A stretch of DNA of 64,000 nt from Globisporangium splendens (lineage: Eukaryota > Oomycota > Peronosporomycetes > Pythiales > Pythiaceae). Below the pieces are notes generated by a model. It did not search any database, was not told the origin of the DNA, and saw nothing but the letters and a program-made list of their open reading frames with translations. Both the position numbers and the translations under genes were made by a program. The DNA lies in the NCBI GenBank assembly GCA_006386115.1, contig VFIW01000150.1, positions 1-64,000 of the forward strand. The letters are read 5' to 3'. This document shows positions 28,806 to 39,595 of the stretch, piece after piece (position 1 is the stretch's first letter; every line of letters begins with the position of its first letter).

Positions 28806-30249
28806 TTCGCTCCGCAAGCTCTGAACGTGAATTTTGTGTGTTCGATTATTTGTGTGTTTCGTGGTCAGGTCGTTTAGTGTCGTGCTCCTCCATGGAATCG
28901 TACATGCACATGTAGTTAGTTCGTCTTTCACCATGTAGTCTTCGCGACTGGTGGTTAGAACAAACCCGATGAGTTCGCCAACCCAGCAAGTGGTCTACCT
29001 GAGCATCTCCTTTCACGGAAATGCCGATGCCTGATGTGTCGAAGTGTGGTTGTCTGTCGGGCATTGGGCTCCTTCGCTTCCGAGTGAAGTGTGTATTTGA
29101 TGGTACGTCTACAGCACACAGCCCCCTAAAACCTGTTTTTTGTTTCTCTTTTCACATTCTAGAACGATTTGTGGAAACTATTCAAAAGAGAACTCGCAGG
29201 AGGCATCAACAGCTCTCTTTTCTTCCACCAAACTGTCGCATCGTAGTGAGCTGAATGCATGGCGGCTGCGTGTGCGCGTACTCGACGTTCGCTGTCAGAA
29301 AGAGTTGGCGCTCCTAGTCACGGTGGCGCAGAAGAAAATGGATGATCCTCGAGCCACGCGTGAATCTGGTACTACTGTATGGCGCGATGGACGTGTCAAA
29401 GCACGACTGCCAATACTATTTACAAATGGAGCATATCCACGCAGTCTCCCCGCTCCGCATGCAGCAACCACTAATGCGTGCGCCAAACTTTCGCTTCTTT
29501 GGTTCGGCACCCACAAAGCGTGCTGTCATCACGACGCGACGCGACGCGACGCAAAGACAGGGTGGAAAAAGGTGGCGTACGACACCACGACACAGACCAT
29601 TACTGTACGATGCCGCTTCCATTAGCAGCGCAGCATCAGCCGTTTGCCATGAGCACAGACCCTCAAGCGATCACGGTGAATAACCTCTCGACGAAGTGGA
29701 GCACCTCGTCCGCTGTTCACTTTCGGAATGTAGCTTGCCAGCCGCTGGCGAGGCATCGACACTCGCTCTGAGGTGGCGGTGCTGTAATAGTAAGTCACTC
29801 CACCGCCTCACTGCGATCGTTGCCAGCTCAGCCATCGTTTTCATTTACATTTTTCGCCACGAGATTTCACAAATGTCGCTGAATTCTGCAAAATTAGAGG
29901 TGTACCCAGCTTCAGGGGACGACACGCATTGCGGAACGATGACGTGGACGCCGACACTTTGTCCTTTTGCTGCGTTGCTATGCTGTGCTGTAGTTCGCAC
30001 GCGATCCAAGAGGCACGCATGGTAGGTCCCATACGTTGAGCTCACTCTCTTTCGAGGTACTTGATATAACAGCTGGTCTGTTGTGACTCACGACGCTTGC
30101 TCTTAAAATTAGGACTCACTCACGTGGGTACTTCAACGTTTGTCCCCATGAGATGACCCCAGATACCTTTTCTGAATCCTGGGCTCCGTCCTCAGACCAA
30201 GGGTTGCGCTCGAGTCCTTGAAGTTGCATCCATCCAAGCGGACCTAGAA
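28806..30249. other. Arm sequence without a supported gene
   Basis: Several overlapping short frames on both strands are all free of recognisable domains and are mirrored exactly in the other arm. A gcgtcgcgtcgcgtcgcgtc-like tract lies at 29,532-29,551. The inner edge (about 30,110-30,249) contains no obvious repeat that explains the breakpoint. Confidence 0.5.
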
Positions 30250-31290
30250 TAGGTGATGCTTCAACTTCTAATACTCTTGACGAAGTGATTTATAATGACA
30301 ATTTTGGACAAACGAGTGAAGATGGAGTTCCTTGATGTTTGCTGAACATTTTTTTATAATTGGAATTCCTTTGTCTGTCCAAGCAATCAGCAGCAACAAG
30401 ACTGTGAGGGGGTACGACACGAGTCAACTCGAGCGACATGGCAGTTGTTTCTTGCGGAGTGGCTCTCGACCTTACCAGATCTACTCACTCTCGCTTGTTA
30501 ACTTGACTCGCTCTGTGTTGACCAATCTAACGCATGACGAAGACCACATGCTATCGTTATCGCATTCTCCGCTACAACGCGGTGTGCATTTGCACCGTGT
30601 TCACAGCCCAACGTCCCAGCAGTGCACTGACTTGCCTTGTTGTTGTGCGTTATGCATGGTTGAATAGTCCATAAATACGTAGTCAATCATATGTCCGTAA
30701 AAATATGCATTCAAACACGTAAAATGCCATAAGAAGTGTGTCGTGTCCGCAACCCTAGACGGGAGAAGGTCCAGTCATCTCCCGTTTTCATATGCTTTTT
30801 TAAAGAGGTCTTGGTTGTGTAGCAAGTAATGGACAAATAAGTACCACAGCAAGAACAAACGGTTTTTTCTATTGTGGAAGCCGATCACAGACGTCAATCA
30901 GTCCCTCGTGCGCCGTCTGTTGCATTCAGGTGTCACTGTGTCGCAACCCCCCTTGTTACCGTCATAGCCAATTGCTCATCACTCATTCCACATGTTCATT
31001 TTAAAAGGCATTGATCTTATAAAAGAATAACAAAATGTCTGATTATGTGAAATCATTAATACACTGTACCAAATCCCACAGGTAGATCTGATAAAACTGG
31101 GTTCGAGTCCCACGTGACCTCTTCGTTGCCACTGGATGTCAAATCTCTTGGTCTCTGCTGAGTGCCAATGTCGGGATCTCGTTGTCGTCGACTCCTGTGA
31201 GCATCGCCGGCTTCCTGCACGACCACCCGAATCCTCGACATTCATCAACTCTCTCTCTCTCTCTCACACACACACAGGGACGCAGTGAAC
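30250..31290. other. Unique spacer sequence, no gene seen
   Basis: This is the first part of the spacer between the inverted arms. A T-arm-like stretch (gggttcgagtccc at 31,099-31,111) stands alone without a complete cloverleaf. A (TC)n(AC)n tract at about 31,248-31,278 lies just ahead of the hydrolase start codon and probably in its 5' untranslated region. Confidence 0.5.
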
Positions 31291-32403
31291 ATGACGACAC
31301 CGTCGACCGTGCGCATCAGCGTGGACTCGCTGCGCGACAGCGTGCCGAGCTCCTGGCGCGCCGAGGACATGCCCGAGTCGCTGCGCCACTCGGAGGGCTT
31401 CTTCCGGAACCGCCGCGGCCAGTCGCTGTCCTACGTCTCGCTCTTCCCGAAGGAAGACGAAGAAAAGCGCACAGACCAGCGACTGCGCGGCATCGTCGTG
31501 TACCTGCACGGACTCGTCGAGCATTCGCGGCGGTTCTTCCATCTCTATGAGCAGCTCTGTGAGCACGGCTTTGGGGTCCTCGCGTACGATTTGCTGAGCC
31601 ATGGGCAGAGCGATTCGTGTGAACACAAGCGTCGTGGCCATTCGAAAAAATTCAAGTATTTTGTCGACGACACGAACGAGTTCATCGCGTTTGCCAAGGC
31701 GCAGATCTTGCCCCAGCTGCTGAGTCGCAAGCAGTACCCCGCGCTGCCGCCCATGATCCTCTCGGGCTCGTCGTACGGGAGTCTCGTGGGGATGCACACT
31801 GTGCTGACCGAGGTGCACTCGTTTGACGGGATGGTTTTCGTATCACCAGCTGTCGGCGTCGAGTGGACGACGGTTTTACGGATGCAGTCGCTGTTCTTGG
31901 GACCGTTGTCGGTATTGGTGCCACGTGCGCGGCTCGTGCCCGCGACGCAGTACGAGTACGTTTGCCGCGATCCAGCGTTCCTTGATGACTTGACCAGCGA
32001 TCCTTTGGCAGTCACAGGGAAGATGACGACGCGCATGTCGGAACAGACGCTGAAGGCGTTCGCGGCAATTCGAAGCGACCAGCGCGTGGTCGATCCTGGC
32101 AGTGTGTTCTGTTCGCTCCCGTTGCTGTTCATGATGGGCTCAGCGGATAAACTCACGAGCCTCCCGCTCGCGGTGGAATTTTTCGACAAGATCCGAAACG
32201 AAGACAAGACGTTCAAGGTGTTTCGAGACATGTACCACGCGCTTTTCGACGACCCGGACAAAGACGAAGTGTTCGAGTATCTCATGAGCTGGCTGCGAGT
32301 TCGGTTTCCAGAGCCGCGAGTGAGCGAAACTGGGGTGCGACTCTATCCGTCCACGACGAAGACGAAAGAAGCGCATGGTCGACATGACGTAAAGAGCGTA
32401 TAG
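31291..32403 (+). CDS. Monoacylglycerol-lipase-like alpha/beta hydrolase 1
   Basis: This is a 370-residue intronless gene. The ATG at 31,291 aligns with the second paralogue (MTTPSTVRIS against MSTSSTVRIS); an upstream in-frame GTG is ignored. The fold is that of serine hydrolases of the monoglyceride lipase/lysophospholipase group. It shows VVYLHGLVEH at 69-78 for the oxyanion site, the nucleophile elbow GSSYG with S161, D286 in MMGSADKLTS, and H316 in MYHALFDDP. No signal peptide or membrane segment is seen, so it is likely cytosolic. The predicted reaction is hydrolysis of a monoacylglycerol or similar ester. It lies in the spacer of the inverted repeat, convergent with the START/FYVE/GAF gene. 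The basic tail (STTKTKEAHGRHDVKSV) is not shared with paralogue 2. Confidence 0.9.
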   Translation: MTTPSTVRISVDSLRDSVPSSWRAEDMPESLRHSEGFFRNRRGQSLSYVSLFPKEDEEKRTDQRLRGIVVYLHGLVEHSRRFFHLYEQLCEHGFGVLAYDLLSHGQSDSCEHKRRGHSKKFKYFVDDTNEFIAFAKAQILPQLLSRKQYPALPPMILSGSSYGSLVGMHTVLTEVHSFDGMVFVSPAVGVEWTTVLRMQSLFLGPLSVLVPRARLVPATQYEYVCRDPAFLDDLTSDPLAVTGKMTTRMSEQTLKAFAAIRSDQRVVDPGSVFCSLPLLFMMGSADKLTSLPLAVEFFDKIRNEDKTFKVFRDMYHALFDDPDKDEVFEYLMSWLRVRFPEPRVSETGVRLYPSTTKTKEAHGRHDVKSV

Positions 32404-32648
32404 ATGATCAGTGTTCGTTGTTTCTGCGTCTCGCTTCTTGTAGAGTATCATAATATATTGGAGGCAGACGACTCCATGTTGAAGCAATAGAGCCACACAA
32501 GGACATCAAGTGACCCAATTTCATGGATGAGATTGCACACAAATTCTTAAACACACAAAGTAGTAACGACATACAAACGTTTCTCGCTATGCTTACTCAG
32601 CTCACACGATAGATAAACGGCACACACACATACAAAAATACTGGAGTT

Positions 32649-34715
32649 TCAACTCACTGGGGGTGCAGGCTGCCCAGTAGGCATCAGCACAGCCGATCTC
32701 TTGGACTGGATCACGTTGGATGCCGTCTTGGCGAGCTTTGCCATCATCGAGTACTGACTTTGCGTCAGCTCGTGGTCCCTGAAATCCAGGCAGCACAAGG
32801 AGCCAACGACGGTACCATCTTCCGCCGTGATTGGGAAGCCACAGAAAAAGCGGATGTCTTGCTTCGTAACCGCGTCCAGGTGGCAAAGGTGCTCGTTGAC
32901 TTCCGGATCGTGGAGCACCAGCGGATTGCCGTCCATGATCAAGTGTGAGCAAAACGCATGGCTGCGTGCAATGCGGGCGTGACGCGGTTTCATGACGTTC
33001 GAAGCAACAATAAGCTCGCTGTCCTGATCCACGATCGTGATCTGGCTCATGGTGCATTTCAGTTCGTTGGTCGCAAGCGCGCAGAGGATGTTGAGCTCTG
33101 TGACTTCTCCCAGGTTCAAGAACTTGCAGTCGCTGTTCACGTGGAGTGGCTCGTCATGGTGGGCAGGCACACGAAACTCTGGCATGCTAGACGATGACTT
33201 CAACGGCATGGACATGCGGCGGCTCGCTGTGTGGTCAAAACGTTTCTCGAGCATTTGGACAGGGTCGGCTTGAGAGTCAAGACTGCTGGAAGCTGGCGTC
33301 GACTCGACACTTGGCATGGAAACCTCCTTTTCCTGAGTCAAGATATCCTTGATCACAGATATTGTGGCCTCCTGAAACATTTCGTCCGAGTCGTCGAGAG
33401 CTGCATTCTCCAGCAAATCCACCAACGCTTTCCCTGGCGTGTCTGCACTCTCCAAGTCACGGTGTCTTCGAAACTCGGGTACTCGCTCACTGAGTCTCTC
33501 GGAATAGCGAACGCCAGGATGTTCACGCACGTTGGCATAATCCACGCATCGTGTACAGACCACGACAGCTGTGACCTTGTTGTTGTGGGTCTCCATCACC
33601 TGCTGCAACCAGCACTTGTCGCACACGAAGTAGCCGCACATGTAGCAGCGCTTCTTCTTGGCGAGGAAATGCAGCCCCTTTGTGCAGCATAGGCAGCGCG
33701 TGTTCTTGACTGCAAATACCGAGCGACTTGCAAGCTTTTGGATCCCAAGACGCCGCCTGTGGACGATCTCGGGGATGCGACTAACCGTTTTGGCGAGCAT
33801 CATCAGACGTGCTTTTGTCGCCTTCAATGAAACGATTCCCTTCGTCCCGCCGCTAAGGTGGGTACGATGTTCACCGTGGAAAAATACTCGCACGGACCGA
33901 GTGCCGGGGAGTTTCTCCACAAGGATCGACGTTGTGATACCGCAAAGCTGGTCAACTCGAGAGTGAGACGCTCTTCCGACTTCGATTTCCGACGCGCTGA
34001 CCGTACTTTGGGTGAGGCAGAAGCTCACTCCACTCGGGCATCGGTCGTAGGACTCAAGAAAACACCACTCTTCGTTGCGTGCAAACATGTTGGACCGCAC
34101 GAATGTGGCAGTCTTGACCGCGACATAGTCGCCTGTAACGAGCGCGCCAAAAGACCCCTCCGCTGCGACACACTCTGGAGGAACGATGTGCACAACCGAC
34201 CCGTAGATGAACTCTTTCTTGCACAGCCCTTGCATTGTAGCATTGAGCTCTGGATCAGTCAGAGAAGTCAGCACACTCGCGACTTCTTCGAGGCTGCAGC
34301 AGATATCTCCCGCAGCGAGCACTTCGAGCTGTCGCGGGTCACTCTCGGAGGACATTGTGAAGAAGGCAAAGTCGTTGCTAATACTGCGCCGCGACCACTT
34401 GTTCAGCGACAGATTAGTAATGGTGTGGAAGTCGATCGAGGCGCTTGTGATCTTGGCGCGAGTGCACAACTCCTGGTCGCTCAGCGTCACGGAGCGCGCA
34501 ACACTGGAGCTTGATCGTTCAGTGAAGCTCGCGAACCACGCTGGATCTTCCATGCTAGGGCTCACCTCCGAGTTAAAGAAGTCTTGTCGGTCCGACATGG
34601 ATGGTGCTGGCGTCATGCGGTTCTTCCTAGAGCTTTGCAGCGAAGTCATGCTCGCTCTGAAGCGCTGTCTTGGAGAGGAGTCGCCGGGCAATGCTGCATT
34701 ATGTGTATACATCAT
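32649..34715 (-). CDS. START-like / FYVE-like zinc finger / GAF protein
   Basis: This is a 688-residue intronless gene. The ATG at 34,715 is chosen because the frame upstream opens only with GTG at 34,820. A Ser-rich N-terminus is followed by a START-like lipid-binding region (about 65-300, with LCKKEFIYGSVVHIVPPE and NEEWCFLESYDRCP). A Cys-rich finger is at 341-390 (CLCC, KKKRCYMCGYFVCDKCW, VCTRC), similar to FYVE fingers but lacking the usual R+HHCR core. A Ser-rich linker leads to a GAF domain (about 535-670, with FCGFPITAEDGTVVGSLCCLD). Such combinations are expanded in oomycetes. The probable role is membrane lipid or small-molecule sensing; the ligand is unknown. The broken copies in both arms are its paralogues, diverged at many residues. 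Confidence 0.88.
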   Translation of the reverse strand: MMYTHNAALPGDSSPRQRFRASMTSLQSSRKNRMTPAPSMSDRQDFFNSEVSPSMEDPAWFASFTERSSSSVARSVTLSDQELCTRAKITSASIDFHTITNLSLNKWSRRSISNDFAFFTMSSESDPRQLEVLAAGDICCSLEEVASVLTSLTDPELNATMQGLCKKEFIYGSVVHIVPPECVAAEGSFGALVTGDYVAVKTATFVRSNMFARNEEWCFLESYDRCPSGVSFCLTQSTVSASEIEVGRASHSRVDQLCGITTSILVEKLPGTRSVRVFFHGEHRTHLSGGTKGIVSLKATKARLMMLAKTVSRIPEIVHRRRLGIQKLASRSVFAVKNTRCLCCTKGLHFLAKKKRCYMCGYFVCDKCWLQQVMETHNNKVTAVVVCTRCVDYANVREHPGVRYSERLSERVPEFRRHRDLESADTPGKALVDLLENAALDDSDEMFQEATISVIKDILTQEKEVSMPSVESTPASSSLDSQADPVQMLEKRFDHTASRRMSMPLKSSSSMPEFRVPAHHDEPLHVNSDCKFLNLGEVTELNILCALATNELKCTMSQITIVDQDSELIVASNVMKPRHARIARSHAFCSHLIMDGNPLVLHDPEVNEHLCHLDAVTKQDIRFFCGFPITAEDGTVVGSLCCLDFRDHELTQSQYSMMAKLAKTASNVIQSKRSAVLMPTGQPAPPVS

Positions 34716-35636
34716 GGCGTCAGTTGGCAGCAAGTGTATTGACTGGAGCCGCCGACGAGGCCGAGTTGATGTGAGATGGGGGACGGATGAACAGCTCGAA
34801 GGCGCGCCGTTGAAAGGCACACACTGAGTTCGGGTTCGAGGTGTACCCGTCGGGGAGTGAAAATGGAAATGAGCTCGCGCAAGAAAAGCGCAAATCCAGG
34901 TCTGTCAGAGCTCAGGGGTCCTTGTGGCCATTGTTTCTAGATTCGCGACCACAAGCAACTTCCTGTGGGAGGGCGAACTGATCTGTGGGAGACTACAAAC
35001 GAAAACGAGAATATATAGAAAAAAAGCCTGGGAAGGGAGAATGTTAAATAGGATCTGAAATGGAACAACAGTGAAATCAAAGAGTCACCGTTGTGGCTGC
35101 TGTCTCGTATAAAAATGGCGGTTGATGTGTGTTCATTTCGACTGCGCTTTCCACTTTCAAGCTGGCCTGTCCGTCTTCAATGCCACGCAAAGCTGCTTGA
35201 AACTTGGTGTGCCCTTTCATGGATTTTGTTGTTCTTCTGCACTAGAAAGCAAAGAATAGAAAGAGTTCGAGTATAGTAGGGGAGAGTGGGTCATGAATCC
35301 GATATCTCATTTGCGGCACGATGTGTTTCACAAGCAGGATGGTAACATCTGCACAAACAGGAACACAATGTCCTACGTTGATGTCCACGAGACGCATCTT
35401 GAGTCCTCCTTCGATCGCAACAGTTGCACCTCTAGCACACACAAGTCCCCTTTTGATTACCATCGGACCTCCGATAGCCAAAACCTTGATCTCGATACAA
35501 TCACCAAGGCTTCAATCTCGATAAAGGTGCATCAATTACATACACAAAAGGTATTCGATCACCTACATTTGTTCATCATTTTTGAAACACATGATCAATC
35601 ACTTTGAAAAGGGTATTCGACAACGTGACGAGCCTG
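34716..35636. other. Spacer end, with a possible decayed retroelement frame
   Basis: This includes the promoter region of the START/FYVE/GAF gene. On the minus strand, 35,560-35,242 reads open for about 100 codons, with a pattern (LGDCIEIKVLAIGG ... HIVPQMRYRIHDP) loosely like the protease-to-integrase linker of Copia elements. The similarity is weak and no protease or integrase motif is seen, so it is not called as a Copia element. Confidence 0.3.
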
Positions 35637-37080
35637 TTCTAGGTCCGCTTGGATGGATGCAACTTCAAGGACTCGAGCGCAACCCTTGGTCTGAGGACGG
35701 AGCCCAGGATTCAGAAAAGGTATCTGGGGTCATCTCATGGGGACAAACGTTGAAGTACCCACGTGAGTGAGTCCTAATTTTAAGAGCAAGCGTCGTGAGT
35801 CACAACAGACCAGCTGTTATATCAAGTACCTCGAAAGAGAGTGAGCTCAACGTATGGGACCTACCATGCGTGCCTCTTGGATCGCGTGCGAACTACAGCA
35901 CAGCATAGCAACGCAGCAAAAGGACAAAGTGTCGGCGTCCACGTCATCGTTCCGCAATGCGTGTCGTCCCCTGAAGCTGGGTACACCTCTAATTTTGCAG
36001 AATTCAGCGACATTTGTGAAATCTCGTGGCGAAAAATGTAAATGAAAACGATGGCTGAGCTGGCAACGATCGCAGTGAGGCGGTGGAGTGACTTACTATT
36101 ACAGCACCGCCACCTCAGAGCGAGTGTCGATGCCTCGCCAGCGGCTGGCAAGCTACATTCCGAAAGTGAACAGCGGACGAGGTGCTCCACTTCGTCGAGA
36201 GGTTATTCACCGTGATCGCTTGAGGGTCTGTGCTCATGGCAAACGGCTGATGCTGCGCTGCTAATGGAAGCGGCATCGTACAGTAATGGTCTGTGTCGTG
36301 GTGTCGTACGCCACCTTTTTCCACCCTGTCTTTGCGTCGCGTCGCGTCGCGTCGTGATGACAGCACGCTTTGTGGGTGCCGAACCAAAGAAGCGAAAGTT
36401 TGGCGCACGCATTAGTGGTTGCTGCATGCGGAGCGGGGAGACTGCGTGGATATGCTCCATTTGTAAATAGTATTGGCAGTCGTGCTTTGACACGTCCATC
36501 GCGCCATACAGTAGTACCAGATTCACGCGTGGCTCGAGGATCATCCATTTTCTTCTGCGCCACCGTGACTAGGAGCGCCAACTCTTTCTGACAGCGAACG
36601 TCGAGTACGCGCACACGCAGCCGCCATGCATTCAGCTCACTACGATGCGACAGTTTGGTGGAAGAAAAGAGAGCTGTTGATGCCTCCTGCGAGTTCTCTT
36701 TTGAATAGTTTCCACAAATCGTTCTAGAATGTGAAAAGAGAAACAAAAAACAGGTTTTAGGGGGCTGTGTGCTGTAGACGTACCATCAAATACACACTTC
36801 ACTCGGAAGCGAAGGAGCCCAATGCCCGACAGACAACCACACTTCGACACATCAGGCATCGGCATTTCCGTGAAAGGAGATGCTCAGGTAGACCACTTGC
36901 TGGGTTGGCGAACTCATCGGGTTTGTTCTAACCACCAGTCGCGAAGACTACATGGTGAAAGACGAACTAACTACATGTGCATGTACGATTCCATGGAGGA
37001 GCACGACACTAAACGACCTGACCACGAAACACACAAATAATCGAACACACAAAATTCACGTTCAGAGCTTGCGGAGCGAA

Positions 37081-38712
37081 CTAGCCTTGGTCTGAATCAC
37101 TCGCGACGCCGTCGCCGCGAGTTTCTTCATCCTCATCGTCCGGCTCAGCACGGACGATGCGCCATTTCTGTGAGCTAATTTCGCCATACTCGCACGAATC
37201 CACGCACTCGAGGCGCCTCGTGCAGATCAAAGAGAGAGAGAGAAGGTAATTCTATTTAACTTATGATCTACATATAGTTTAAGAATTCCTGAGTCTCATT
37301 AACACTGCTGACAGTGAGGTGTTTCTAAGTTTTGACGGTGTGGCACCGATATCATTGTCGAGTAGAGCTGCGACTTTGGACATAAGAATTTGTTCGTTCC
37401 CCCGCGATTCGTCGGTGAGTATCTTCGCACTCTTGGAGTTCATTGCCACGTTGGCGAGAAGATCGGCCATTTTGTTTTGTTCTCGTTTTGTGTGATTCCA
37501 GGAGATCCACGCAAAGTTGGCGATGATTTGGTTTACCCGAACTGCTAGTGGCTGCAACTCGGTCTGGCGTATTGAGGCGAACCCAACGCCTCGTGCAGAT
37601 CAAGATGGACGCGAGCTTGTTGTTGTACGTCTCCATTTTCTGCCGGGTCCAGCAGTGGTCGTCGTACCCACACAGGTAGCAGCGTTTCTTCTTCGTCAGA
37701 AAATGCAAACTCTTGATGCAGCAAGTGCAGCGTGGGTTCTTTGCTGCGAAGACCGAGCGATCGGCCAGTCTCTGGAACCCAAGTCGACGTCGGCGAACGA
37801 TCTCGGGGACGCGACTCACCCCGTTCGCGAGCATGGCAAGTCTCGCCTTGGTTGCCTTTGAAGGCACAACACCTTTTCCCTTGCTGCCATTTCGGACGCG
37901 GCATCAAACTTTCCATAGAAAAAGAAACTCACGATTCGAGTGTTCGGGACTTTTTCAACGAGAAAGGCAGTGGTGACATCACAAAGCTGGTCGATGCGCG
38001 AGGACCGCGCCTTTCCTGTCCCAATCTGGCGTGCATCGATGGTACTCTGAGTCATGCGGAAGCTGTTCCCGTGCGGTGAGCGCTCGTTGGACTCGATGAA
38101 ACACCACTCGTCATTGCGACCCAACACACTCGACCGCACGAAGGTCCCCGTTTTGACTGCGACGTAGTTGCCAGGATGGTGAGATGAGTACGAAGGCTCC
38201 GAGACCAATGGTTCGGGCGACGCCATGTGCGCGACAGATCCGTAGATAAACTCTTTCCGATAGAGACCTTTCATGGTCGGGTTCAGATCCGAGTCGCTCG
38301 TTGAGCTCAACACGCTGATGACTTCTTCGATGCCGCACGGGATATCTCCTGCCAAGAGCACTTGAGGCGGCCGACGCTCCGGGTCAAAGTCCATCGTGAA
38401 AAGCATAAACGCCTTGTGGTTCACCTTCCGCGTCGAGTTGTTTAGCGCCAAGTTCGTGAGCAGGGTGAAGTCCACCTTGGCGCTATCGAGCCTCGCTTGC
38501 TGATGCACAGCTTCTTCGCATTCGCCGAGTTTGACTCGGAGCCGCTAGCGAAGCTCATTTGCCGCGCGGGTTCTTCAAAACTGGTCGACGCTTCAGAGCT
38601 GGCAGACTACTTGGGTGTGTGTTCAGCAGCCGGACTGCGGCTGCCGCTCTCACCCACGCGTTGGTCTGGAGAGCGATCAAGAAGCGACGTGGCGTGCCTG
38701 TTCGAAGCCATC
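37081..38712 (-). pseudogene. Broken START/FYVE-like protein gene, right arm
   Basis: This is the mirror image of 27,174-28,805 with the same stop, frame changes, finger deletion and LINE-2 insertion. All damage was therefore present before the inverted duplication. The START-like part is 38,508-37,880, the finger part about 37,867-37,590, and the tail ends at 37,081. Confidence 0.85.
37231..37586 (-). mobile_element. LINE-2 copy H', 5'-truncated, mirror copy
   Basis: It has the same truncation point and the same 17-base target duplication (37,214-37,230 and 37,587-37,603, read on the minus strand) as copy H. It is a product of the inverted duplication, not an independent insertion. Confidence 0.93.
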
Positions 38713-39595
38713 GTGTTGACAATTACTGTGCGGTTGGCGAGTTGAATGCCACTTCAGCACTCCGTGGCCGTCTCATTCTGCTGCTGGTTGTATTCGCGCT
38801 GGGTCGTCGTTGAGTAGCATGTCGACTTTGATGTGAGCATGATGCGGGAAAGTTGGAAATGACTGACTACCGAAATTGGTGCAACAGACACGCTCCAGAG
38901 ACACCTGCGATCTCCACTGCAAGAGTGAAACTGAACACAGCAACGCGAGCGTTGACATTTGAAACAAGAATGGAAACTTTGGGACACGGGAGAAACTGAA
39001 ATTTGGGAAAAGAAGAAACGAGGCAGGTAACAGACAGAACGGAAGCAAGAGCACGTAAGAGTAACAGAAGTGCACAACAACGGCAAAAGACCAAGAGCGC
39101 TCCATCGTGGTTGCGAATGTCTGGATCGCACTGTAAGACTTCTGGCTGCCGATGTGTTTCGCGCATTGCTGGTGCGATTGACCGCGTCCAAGTGTTCTGA
39201 AACTGCAACATAATGTGGATCATCTCTCCTAGATCAATTGCATCAAAACTGGAGACGTTACTGCTGTTGCCGTTCGATCTTCGAAGGTTGCGGTGGGCAC
39301 GTCTAATGATGAACGTTACGCATGGAAATCTTTAACTTGTATCAACACACGCACTACGCACTTGTGGCTCCCTGCAGAACAATAGATAGATTTTGTTAGA
39401 AAATGCACAGAAAATGGCGGAAGCTGTACTGGTATCACGACTCCACGTGTTCTTTGCTGCTTCTCGAGGTTCAGAAAGACGTTGTTCAATGCTCGCAGAC
39501 GGTCAACTTTAGCGACGTGTTTTGTGAGGAGAGGACCGACGTGTGTCTGAATTCTGGCAAGATCCCGACTTTGCATGACCATCGTTAGCTACTTC

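Larger units (their letters stand above)
26092..30249 (+). repeat. Large inverted repeat, left arm
   Basis: The arm of about 4.16 kb pairs with 35,637-39,794 on the other strand; paired positions sum to 65,886. Every open frame compared in both arms has the same protein sequence except at 28,399/37,487 (T versus A), so identity is well above 99.9 percent by reading. The outer ~200 bases are LINE-A 3' sequence. Outside 26,092 the arms remain LINE-A on both sides but with several differences, so the breakpoint lies inside inverted LINE-A copies D and E. The inner edge is at ggacctagaa. Confidence 0.95.

Noticed and set aside
29140..30032. Several overlapping frames of 60-160 codons in the inverted arms
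   Set aside because: They overlap on both strands and show no domains. Their perfect repetition in the other arm only reflects the inverted repeat.
31060..31125. tRNA-like T arm (gggttcgagtccc)
   Set aside because: The T stem is imperfect, no matching acceptor or D arm was found upstream, and no anticodon arm could be placed.
34716..34820. GTG-initiated extension of the START/FYVE/GAF protein by 35 residues
   Set aside because: Nuclear oomycete genes start with ATG. The first ATG is at 34,715 and the extra residues add no domain.
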